From assembly GCA_031273705.1 (NCBI GenBank), contig JAISRJ010000163.1:1-9566 (forward strand): a stretch of 9,566 nt of DNA. Reading direction: 5' to 3'. The notes beneath the pieces are model-generated. The model did no database searches. It had not been told where the DNA came from and was given only the letters and a program-made list of their open reading frames with translations. Made by a program: the position numbers and the translations under genes. The DNA comes from Clostridiales bacterium (GTDB lineage Bacteria; Bacillota; Clostridia; Lachnospirales; WQUN01). This document shows positions 1-5,694 of this stretch, in pieces (the first letter of the stretch is position 1; the number at the start of each line of letters is the position of its first letter).

Positions 1-141
1 TACCCGATAACGCAAACGCACGCCGACGTCCCTGAATCGGAACGCGCGGCGCGCGGAATAGATGATAAATTATTGCGCCTATCGGTCGGAATCGAAGCCG
101 CGGATGATATAATAGAAGACTTAGAAAAGGCTTTAAGATAG
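1..141 (+). CDS. C-terminal part of a Cys/Met-metabolism PLP-dependent enzyme (cystathionine synthase/lyase family)
   Basis: The window opens inside this gene, and only the last 46 residues and a TAG stop are present. The tail reads THADVPESERAARGI, then LLRLSVGIE, then DLEKALR. This is the hallmark C-terminus of the Cys/Met metabolism PLP family, which includes cystathionine gamma-synthase, cystathionine lyases and O-acetylhomoserine sulfhydrylase. The Arg of the LRLSVGIE motif normally binds the substrate carboxylate. The catalytic lysine and substrate-specificity region lie outside the window, so the exact reaction cannot be assigned. The THA...ERAARGI wording is closer to my memory of the MetB/MetC/cystathionine lyase side than of MetY, but this is a weak preference. 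The gene converges on ahcY with a 45-bp gap, which places two homocysteine-related genes side by side. The family call is firm and the subfamily is open. Confidence 0.9.
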   Translation, partial: YPITQTHADVPESERAARGIDDKLLRLSVGIEAADDIIEDLEKALR

Positions 142-157
142 CGCAACACATAAGTCG

Positions 158-181
158 CAAAAAATCAGTACCCGTTTTTTG
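158..181. terminator. Possible weak AT-rich bidirectional hairpin between convergent genes
   Basis: In the 45-bp gap between the two convergent genes, CAAAAAA (158-164) and TTTTTTG (175-181) can pair around a 10-nt loop. The stem is nearly all A-T, so it would be weak. The T tract on either strand would have to serve both as stem and as U-run. It is the only terminator-like structure in the gap, so I list it with low confidence. Confidence 0.22.
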
Positions 182-186
182 GAATT

Positions 187-1437
187 CTATTCCCCGGTGC
201 TATCCAAGTACGCCTTTTGCTCCGGGGTCAATTCATCCAGACCCAAACCCATAGCCGTAAGCTTAATAATCGCGACGCGGTAGTCTATGTCCTCCGGAAT
301 ATCATATAAACCCGGCGTAAGATCTTTTCCACGCCGGGCCACATACAAAGCCGACAAGGCTTGAATAGCGAAACTTAAATCCATAATATCCGCGGGATGT
401 CCGTTGCCGGCGACGATATTTACCAACTTCCCGTCGGCAAGCACATTTATTACACGGCCATCTTTTAGATAATATCCGTCGATGTACGGTTTGCGTTCTT
501 CAATACGGTCGGACATTTCCGCCAAGTCCACTTTATTTACTTCTATATCAAAATGACCGGCGTTGGCGAGCAATACATTGTTTTTCATAACCTTAAAATG
601 ACGGGCGGTGATAACATCTCTGCACCCTGTCGAACTGATAAAAATATCGCCAACCTTAGCCGCGTCGTCCATTTTCAGAACTTCAAAGCCATCCATCGCC
701 GCTTCAAGGCATTTAAAGGGATTTATTTCGGTCACTATTACCCGTGCGCCCAATCCCTTGGCACGTGTAGCAATCCCTCGTGAACAAAAGCCATACCCGG
801 CGACGACCACGACTTTTCCCGTAACCTGCACGTTTGTCGTATACATAATCGCGTCCCAAACACTTTGACCCGTACCATGCACATTGTCAAACAAATGCTT
901 GCAGTTGGCGTCGTTTACGGCCATCATAGGAAAATTTAACCGTCCCTCGCGCACACGAGCGCGTAGCCTAAGTAAACCGGTGGTAGTCTCCTCGCACCCG
1001 CCAATCATTTCGGTGGCGTACTCAGCGCATTCCCCGTGCAATAACGAGACCAAATCTCCGCCGTCGTCGATTATTATGTTCGGTTTGAATGCCAAGGTCT
1101 CCTTCAAGTGCCGCACATATTCCTCTTCGGTGGCGCCATGCCAGGCGTAGATATTAATGCCCAGACTATCGAGAGCGGCGCAGATCTCATCCTTTGTCGA
1201 AAGCGTATTGGAACCCGTGATAGCAACATCCGCGCCTCCTGAACGCAACAACAGAGCCAAATAAGCCGTCTTTGCCTCCAAATGTATCGACATGGCAATC
1301 TTTAAACCGGCAAACGGCTTTTCACTTACAAACTCCTTTTCCAGTTGGGCAAGAACCGGCATAAATTCTTTTTCACGCACCCAATTGATCTTCTTTAACC
1401 CCAGCGGCGCAAGGGATTTATCACGAACTAAGCTCAT
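187..1437 (-). CDS. ahcY: S-adenosylhomocysteine hydrolase (adenosylhomocysteinase)
   Basis: It reversibly splits S-adenosylhomocysteine into homocysteine and adenosine, using tightly bound NAD, and so relieves inhibition of SAM-dependent methyltransferases. It is cytoplasmic. The 416-residue protein is full length for the short bacterial/archaeal form, which lacks the ~40-residue insert of the eukaryotic-like form. Visible motifs are His52 near the N-terminus, EETTTG at 149-154, the NDANCKHLFDN stretch at 175-185 (Asp176 and Lys180), the NAD-binding GYGFCSRG at 214-221, NAGHFD at 292-297 and GNGHP at 344-348. The third glycine of the usual GxGxxG is Ser219 here. I chose the ATG at 1437 because an AAGGTGG ribosome binding site lies five bases upstream. 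A GTG nine bases further out lies inside that site. A consensus sigma-A promoter gives a leader of about 30 nt, too short for a SAH riboswitch. Confidence 0.97.
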   Translation of the reverse strand: MSLVRDKSLAPLGLKKINWVREKEFMPVLAQLEKEFVSEKPFAGLKIAMSIHLEAKTAYLALLLRSGGADVAITGSNTLSTKDEICAALDSLGINIYAWHGATEEEYVRHLKETLAFKPNIIIDDGGDLVSLLHGECAEYATEMIGGCEETTTGLLRLRARVREGRLNFPMMAVNDANCKHLFDNVHGTGQSVWDAIMYTTNVQVTGKVVVVAGYGFCSRGIATRAKGLGARVIVTEINPFKCLEAAMDGFEVLKMDDAAKVGDIFISSTGCRDVITARHFKVMKNNVLLANAGHFDIEVNKVDLAEMSDRIEERKPYIDGYYLKDGRVINVLADGKLVNIVAGNGHPADIMDLSFAIQALSALYVARRGKDLTPGLYDIPEDIDYRVAIIKLTAMGLGLDELTPEQKAYLDSTGE

Positions 1438-1442
1438 AATCT

Positions 1443-1449
1443 CCACCTT
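1443..1449 (-). promoter_or_regulatory. Ribosome binding site of ahcY (decides the start codon)
   Basis: On the minus strand this reads AAGGTGG, followed by five bases and then ATG. The possible upstream GTG start at 1444-1446 is part of the site itself, so it is unlikely to be the initiator. Confidence 0.75.
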
Positions 1450-1474
1450 ATGTTATTGTATGTAATCCATGACG

Positions 1475-1503
1475 ATTATAAATTTTATGATCCTATTTGT
1501 CAA
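1475..1503 (-). promoter_or_regulatory. Consensus sigma-A promoter of ahcY
   Basis: On the minus strand TTGACA (1498-1503) is followed by exactly 17 bp and TATAAT (1475-1480), a perfect match to both consensus boxes with ideal spacing. The predicted transcript start is near 1468, about 30 nt before the ATG. Its -35 box is only 2 bp from the -35 box of the opposite aroC promoter. Confidence 0.88.
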
Positions 1504-1505
1504 AC

Positions 1506-1534
1506 TTGAAAAAAATTCTATTCAATGCTACAAT
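1506..1534 (+). promoter_or_regulatory. Sigma-A promoter of the aroC-lysA unit, with extended -10
   Basis: TTGAAA (1506-1511) is followed by 17 bp and TACAAT (1529-1534), five of six matches to each consensus box. A TG one base upstream of the -10 box (1526-1527) makes it an extended -10 promoter. The predicted start is near 1541, leaving a leader of about 24 nt. That is too short for a T-box, a lysine riboswitch or an attenuator. Its -35 box nearly abuts that of the divergent ahcY promoter. Confidence 0.82.
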
Positions 1535-1564
1535 AAGACGCATGTTTGCAGAAAGGGAAGTTTT

Positions 1565-2668
1565 ATGTCCGGATCGCTGTTTGGAAAGAATTTTACAATT
1601 ACTACCTGGGGGGAAAGTCACGGCGCGGCAATCGGCGCCGTTATAGACGGGTGCCCCGCCGGTATTGAGCTATGCGAGGCTGATATTCAGCGCGATTTGG
1701 ATCGCCGCCGTCCGGGGGCTTCCGCCTATGCTTCCAAACGCAAAGAGCAAGACAAAGCGCTTATATTGTCCGGTGTATTTAATGGCGTGAGCACCGGCGC
1801 CCCTATTTCTATTATGATAAATAACACCGACGCGCGTTCCATAGATTACAATAACCTGGCGAATACATATCGCCCCGGACACGCGGACTACAGCTACGAT
1901 CAAAAATACGGCTTTAGAGATTATCGCGGAGGCGGCAGATCGTCGGCGCGTGAAACAGCCTGCCGGGTTTGCGGAGGAGCGATCGCCAAAAAATTTTTGA
2001 CCGAGCTAAGCATAGAAATTAATTCATACGCCATTTCTGTCGGTTCGGTTTGGATTGATCGATCCCGGTTTGATCTCGCGCAAGCTTCACTTAACCCTTT
2101 TTGTATGCCGGATCGCTTAGCTTACGAGCAAGCCGCTGTAGAAACCGCCCAAGCAATGACGGATGGTAATTCGATAGGCGGCATTGTGGAATGTAAGATT
2201 TCCGGCATAAAGCCCGGTGTGGGCGAACCTGTTTTCGAGAAATTCACCGCGGTAATGGGTCAGGCAATTTTTTCCATTAACGCAGTAAAGGGCGTTGAAT
2301 TCGGCGCGGGGTTTTCCGCCGCTCGAATGAAAGGTTCCGAAAACAACGATATTATGTATTATGACAATGGAGTGCTTAGAAAACGCTCCAACCACGCGGG
2401 CGGGGTTTATGGCGGAATAACGGACGGCTCGGATGTTATTTTTCGCGCCGCTTTTAAGCCTACGCCATCAATATTCAAAAAGCAGCAAACGGTTACCGCC
2501 GACGGTCAAAATACGAGTTTGAGTATAAAAGGTCGTCACGACCCGCTTATCGTTCCTCGCGCCGTCGTAGTGGTAGAAGCGATGGCTGCGTTGGTTGTAG
2601 CCGATCTTACTCTGCAAAGTATGCTGTCAAACATTAAAAATATTAAGATTTTATGGGGAAACAGATGA
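1565..2668 (+). CDS. aroC: Chorismate synthase
   Basis: It catalyses the last shikimate-pathway step, 5-enolpyruvylshikimate-3-phosphate to chorismate, with reduced FMN as cofactor. It is a cytoplasmic tetramer in known members. The 367-residue product has the family signatures in order: GESHG at 16-20 (catalytic His19), RRPG at 48-51, RPGHAD at 103-108 (catalytic His106), the FMN-site GGGRSSARE at 122-130, NHAGG at 276-280, FKPTPSI at 297-303 and GRHDP at 323-327, followed by VPRAVVVVEAMAALVVAD. The ATG at 1565 begins the conserved start MSGSLFG and has AAAGG eight bases upstream. The frame is open back to an ATG at 1469, but that extension would cover both promoters and is not conserved protein. 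The TGA stop overlaps the lysA start as ATGA, so the two genes are probably co-transcribed and translationally coupled. Confidence 0.97.
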   Translation: MSGSLFGKNFTITTWGESHGAAIGAVIDGCPAGIELCEADIQRDLDRRRPGASAYASKRKEQDKALILSGVFNGVSTGAPISIMINNTDARSIDYNNLANTYRPGHADYSYDQKYGFRDYRGGGRSSARETACRVCGGAIAKKFLTELSIEINSYAISVGSVWIDRSRFDLAQASLNPFCMPDRLAYEQAAVETAQAMTDGNSIGGIVECKISGIKPGVGEPVFEKFTAVMGQAIFSINAVKGVEFGAGFSAARMKGSENNDIMYYDNGVLRKRSNHAGGVYGGITDGSDVIFRAAFKPTPSIFKKQQTVTADGQNTSLSIKGRHDPLIVPRAVVVVEAMAALVVADLTLQSMLSNIKNIKILWGNR

Positions 2669-3939
2669 TTAAATTAAACAGTCAAGTTACTGACAGTCTG
2701 CGGTTCTTTAATGATACCGATCCTTTCGCGCTGGTCAGCGCCTACGGAAGTCCGCTTTATGTTTACAATGAACGAATTCTTCGCAATCTCTGCCGTGAAT
2801 TAAAGAACATGTGCCCTTATCCGCAATTTCACGTACATTTTTCGGTAAAGGCCAATGGCAATCCCACTCTGTTAAAGATTATACGCGAAGAAGGTTTGCA
2901 AGTTGACGCCATGAGTCCCGGCGAGATTTTCCTGGAAGAGGCCGCGGGTTTTATTCCCGAAGATATTTTCTTTGTATCTAACAATATTTCAGAATATGAA
3001 ATGCGTTACGTTCTTAATAAAAACATTCTGATCAGTGTGGATTCCGTCTCTCAATTAGAGCAATTCGCCGCGGCCAGCGTGGATATTCCCGAAGCGAATC
3101 GCCGGGTCGCCGTTCGATTTAACCCGGGCATTGGCGCGGGACACCATGAAAAGGTTATAACAGGTGGTAAGGAGACAAAATTCGGCGTGGGTGTAGAGTC
3201 TATCCCCGAAGTGAAGAATATTCTTCGCCGATATAACATTAAACTGGCGGGTATTAACCAGCATATCGGCTCATTGTTCTTAGAAAAAACCCAATATATT
3301 CAAAGTACCGAACAGATCTTCGCCATTGCCAGACAATTTGAGGATTTGGAATTTATAGATTTCGGCGGAGGATTTGGCATACCGTATTTTAAATCAGAAG
3401 GACAGTCGCGTTTGGATTTAAAAGATATGGGCGAGACACTTGCCGACGTTATGGAAAAATTCTGCGCGGAATATGGAAAGCCGTTGGATCTTATAATAGA
3501 GCCGGGGCGATATGTAACGGCGGAGTCCGGACTTCTTCTTGGCACGGTACACGCGATAAAAGAAAGCTACGGCGTAAAATATATAGGTACCAACATAGGC
3601 TTTAACATCCTTTTGCGTCCGGTGATGTATGACGCTTATCACGACATAGAGATCTATCGGTTAGAGGATGTTCCCTCCGCCAAGTACGAAACCGTAACCA
3701 TTGTGGGGAATATCTGCGAGAGCGGCGACATATTAGCCAACAATCGTCTGTTGCCTGAAATAACAGAGGGCGACTTAATCGGCGTCCTGGACGCGGGGGC
3801 TTACGGTCATGTTATGAGTTCCAACTACACTTGCCGGCTGCGCCCGGCGGAAATTCTTCTATGCGATAAAGGCGGCGAAGTCCAACTTATTCGCAAGCAA
3901 GACAGCCTGGAAGATCTCCTCCGTAATTATATAATCTAG
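2665..3939 (+). CDS. lysA: Diaminopimelate decarboxylase
   Basis: This PLP enzyme decarboxylates meso-diaminopimelate to L-lysine, the last step of lysine synthesis, in the cytoplasm. The 424 residues show the fold-III decarboxylase pattern: HFSVKAN at 59-65 with the PLP lysine at Lys62, H200 in the QHIGS segment, the phosphate-binding GGGFG at 234-238, EPGRYV at 279-284, the active-site CESGD at 351-355, and DAGAYG at 376-381 running into SSNYTCRLRPAE with Tyr388. The length is normal. I prefer the ATG at 2665, which overlaps the aroC stop as ATGA with GGGGA five bases upstream, over the in-frame ATG at 2653, which has no ribosome binding site. A bidirectional terminator follows. No lysine riboswitch precedes the unit, so lysine control would have to act by another route. 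Meso- and L,L-specific enzymes cannot be separated by eye, but LysA fits far better than ornithine/arginine-type relatives. Confidence 0.95.
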   Translation: MIKLNSQVTDSLRFFNDTDPFALVSAYGSPLYVYNERILRNLCRELKNMCPYPQFHVHFSVKANGNPTLLKIIREEGLQVDAMSPGEIFLEEAAGFIPEDIFFVSNNISEYEMRYVLNKNILISVDSVSQLEQFAAASVDIPEANRRVAVRFNPGIGAGHHEKVITGGKETKFGVGVESIPEVKNILRRYNIKLAGINQHIGSLFLEKTQYIQSTEQIFAIARQFEDLEFIDFGGGFGIPYFKSEGQSRLDLKDMGETLADVMEKFCAEYGKPLDLIIEPGRYVTAESGLLLGTVHAIKESYGVKYIGTNIGFNILLRPVMYDAYHDIEIYRLEDVPSAKYETVTIVGNICESGDILANNRLLPEITEGDLIGVLDAGAYGHVMSSNYTCRLRPAEILLCDKGGEVQLIRKQDSLEDLLRNYII

Positions 3940-3976
3940 CGCTGCCCGACACATAATGTTTTTTGACACAAAGAAA

Positions 3977-4023
3977 GCCGGTCAAAAACTTTTGAAAACA
4001 AGAGTTTTTCGTCCGGCGTTTTT
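3977..4023. terminator. Bidirectional rho-independent terminator between lysA and yggT
   Basis: GCCGG (3977-3981) pairs with CCGGC (4013-4017). After a small internal loop, AAAAACT (3984-3990) pairs with AGTTTTT (4003-4009). On the plus strand a T5 tract follows directly (4019-4023), with a second T7 tract at 4029-4035. On the minus strand the hairpin is followed by TTTCTTT. It lies about 40 bp after the lysA stop and about 35 bp after the yggT stop, so it can end both convergent units. Confidence 0.82.
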
Positions 4024-4056
4024 AATCGTTTTTTTAATCCCACAATAAAATCTTGC

Positions 4057-4335
4057 TTATCCATTAAACCCCCTAATCATCCCCAGAAGTATGTTCTTAA
4101 TAATAGATATTAACACAAATAATACGATAGGGGAAAGATCTACCATAGCCTCGCCTAGCGGAGTCCTGTTAAGCAAATTACGGATTGGGGCAAGAAGAGG
4201 TTCCGTCAGGTTATACACTATTCTTACAAATGGATTATCGAAATTTCTAAACCAAGAAATAACGACGCGCACAAGAATCAACAGCCAAAGAAAATAGAAA
4301 AAATAATCCACAGCCAAATATATTACACGCGCCAT
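4057..4335 (-). CDS. yggT: YggT/YlmG family small integral membrane protein
   Basis: This 92-residue protein has the YggT architecture: a first hydrophobic helix at about 7-26, then the conserved VVISWF and an FDNPFVRIVY segment, the EPLLAPIRNLL loop at about 45-55, and a second helix at about 67-88. Family members are small inner-membrane proteins. Their molecular role is poorly defined, but their placement after sepF in Gram-positive division clusters, and chloroplast YlmG relatives, link them to membrane or division organisation. The ATG at 4335 follows a strong AGGAGG site. It is the last gene of the minus-strand cluster, 58 bp after sepF. The usual next genes, ylmH and divIVA, are absent, and a terminator follows. 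The family call is firm; the function is inferred only from context. Confidence 0.9.
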   Translation of the reverse strand: MARVIYLAVDYFFYFLWLLILVRVVISWFRNFDNPFVRIVYNLTEPLLAPIRNLLNRTPLGEAMVDLSPIVLFVLISIIKNILLGMIRGFNG

Positions 4336-4375
4336 TTTGTGACCTCCTGAATTTAGAAAACTCTGGTCTTACACT

Positions 4376-4394
4376 ATTTTTTAGACTAAAAAAT
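4376..4394. repeat. 19-bp perfect palindrome across the sepF stop codon
   Basis: ATTTTTTAG (4376-4384) and CTAAAAAAT (4386-4394) are perfect inverted copies around a single central base. The last base lies in the sepF TAA stop. All but two arm bases are A or T. In RNA it could form a weak hairpin between sepF and yggT, for example to affect mRNA decay or readthrough; as DNA it could be a symmetric protein site. A role is not shown. Confidence 0.6.
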
Positions 4395-4912
4395 TACTTA
4401 AACGACGACGCTATCCAAGGAAGGATATTGCTAGTTTTTAATTCGTCTTCCTCTTCGCCGCTGATACGCACTGTAGACGGAGCAATGATAAAGATATTCG
4501 TGTTTATACGCTCTATCTCACCGCTGACAGAATACACCGCGCCGCCCAAAAAATCCGCTATGCGCTGGGCTATAGCGCGATCCACACCCTCAAGGTTTAT
4601 AACGCAAATATTGCCGTCGCACAGATAATCACAAATTGCCGTGGCTTCGTCAACCTTTTTGGGATATGTAATCATTACCTGCATTTGAGCGCCGCTGCGG
4701 AAATTTATAATCTTACTCTTTTCATCGGAAGACTTATCAAAATCCTTTGATTTACGGCTGCGTATAGTATCCAATCGAGTTACGTCCTCACGCGGAAGCT
4801 CGTTTTCACTTTCAACCGGCGCTTCGTCAACATACTCTTCATAGATTTCCTCGTCGTCGTACTCGGTGCCTAACATCACGTTGCGAAAGAACTTTTTAAA
4901 AGCGTTCTCCAT
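4394..4912 (-). CDS. sepF: Cell division protein SepF
   Basis: SepF binds the C-terminal tail of FtsZ and anchors and aligns FtsZ filaments at the membrane during septum formation. The 172-residue protein has the family layout. The N-terminal MENAFKKFFRNVML can form the amphipathic membrane-targeting helix. An acidic, variable linker spans about 17-66. The compact globular SepF (DUF552) domain runs from about 70 to 150, with the VMITYPKKVDEA entry, the NICVINLEGVD core at 101-111, and FLGGAVYSVSGEIERI leading to NIFIIAP at 139-145. A short tail follows. The ATG at 4912 is preceded by an AAGGGGGG site. It lies 86 bp after the PLP homeostasis gene and before yggT, the classic Gram-positive order. 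No separate promoter is obvious in that gap. Confidence 0.96.
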   Translation of the reverse strand: MENAFKKFFRNVMLGTEYDDEEIYEEYVDEAPVESENELPREDVTRLDTIRSRKSKDFDKSSDEKSKIINFRSGAQMQVMITYPKKVDEATAICDYLCDGNICVINLEGVDRAIAQRIADFLGGAVYSVSGEIERINTNIFIIAPSTVRISGEEEDELKTSNILPWIASSFK

Positions 4913-4998
4913 GGGTTTCCCCCCTTTGGTATTTTTTCGGCTTTTAACCGAATGTTTCCCCTAGCTTCTCTCTGCATCTAACAAAACCCAACAGAACC

Positions 4999-5682
4999 TC
5001 AATACCGGCGAGAACCGAATATCCCTGTTCCTACACGCACTATAGTGGCACCTTCCTCAACGGCTGTTTCATAATCGTTCGTCATACCCATTGATAATTC
5101 TGTTAGATCTTTATTATGAACGTGTCCACAATTTATGTCAATTAAAAGTTCTCTCATTTTTTTGAAGTAATATCGATTTTTCTCCGGATCATCGACATTA
5201 GGCGCTACGCACATCAACCCTTTAAGGTTGATATTTGACAGTTCTTGAACTTGTTGTATGAAATCAAGCGCAAATTCCGGTTGAATACCATGCTTTGTCG
5301 GCTCGGAAGCAATGTTAATTTCCACCAGCACATCCATGACCCTTTGCAAAGCGCGCTTATTAATTTCCTCCGCCAGTCTTAGGCTGTCTACAGAATGAAT
5401 CAATACTACCTTATCAATAATACTCTTAACTTTGTTCGTCTGCAAGTGACCAATCAAATGCCATTGCGGTTCGCCGCCAAGCACCGGATACTTTTCGCAT
5501 AACTCCTGCGGACGATTCTCACCCAAATCCCTAACTCCGATATTCAACAATTCACGAATACGCTCGACATCAATTGTTTTAGTAACGCCAACCAGCAAAA
5601 TATCCTCCGACTTTCTGCCGGACTTTACGGCCGCCTCCGCAATTCGTCTTTTAACATCACGCACATTTTCCCCTATACTCAA
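4999..5682 (-). CDS. yggS: PLP homeostasis protein (YggS/YlmE/PLPBP family)
   Basis: Members bind pyridoxal 5'-phosphate without known catalysis and help balance the vitamin B6 and amino/keto acid pools. They are cytoplasmic single-domain TIM barrels like the N-terminal domain of alanine racemase. The 227 residues include LVGVTK with the PLP lysine at Lys35, LGENRPQE at 53-60, WHLIGHLQTNK at 74-84, HSVDS at 96-100, EINIASEPTKHG at 121-132, SMGMTNDYETAVEEGAT at 197-213 and VRVGTGIFGSR at 215-225. The start is TTG at 5680-5682, chosen because GAGGAGG lies five bases upstream and the protein then begins as the family does. It follows the HlyD-like gene by 10 bp and precedes sepF. In Bacillus the equivalent gene is called ylmE. 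Confidence 0.95.
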   Translation of the reverse strand: MSIGENVRDVKRRIAEAAVKSGRKSEDILLVGVTKTIDVERIRELLNIGVRDLGENRPQELCEKYPVLGGEPQWHLIGHLQTNKVKSIIDKVVLIHSVDSLRLAEEINKRALQRVMDVLVEINIASEPTKHGIQPEFALDFIQQVQELSNINLKGLMCVAPNVDDPEKNRYYFKKMRELLIDINCGHVHNKDLTELSMGMTNDYETAVEEGATIVRVGTGIFGSRRY

Positions 5683-5687
5683 ATTTT

Positions 5688-5694
5688 CCTCCTC
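5688..5694 (-). promoter_or_regulatory. Ribosome binding site of the TTG-started yggS, overlapping the upstream stop codon
   Basis: On the minus strand GAGGAGG is followed by five bases and TTG. Its first two bases are shared with the TGA stop of the HlyD-like gene (5693-5695). A strong site partly compensates for the weak TTG start. The overlap suggests coupling to translation of the upstream gene. Confidence 0.75.

Noticed and set aside
553..1150. Several plus-strand open frames across ahcY
   Set aside because: They are antisense shadows of ahcY with no ribosome sites or recognisable protein features.
1469..1564. In-frame N-terminal extension of aroC
   Set aside because: It would cover the promoters of both ahcY and aroC. 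The conserved protein begins with MSGSLFG at 1565.
1438..1564. Possible SAH, SAM or lysine riboswitch upstream of ahcY or aroC
   Set aside because: The promoters leave leaders of only about 24 to 30 nt, far too short for these elements.
4936..4952. Hairpin TTCGGC/ACCGAA between yggS and sepF
   Set aside because: On the transcribed minus strand the stem is followed by A residues, not a U-run, so it is not an intrinsic terminator. With a six-pair stem it is unremarkable.
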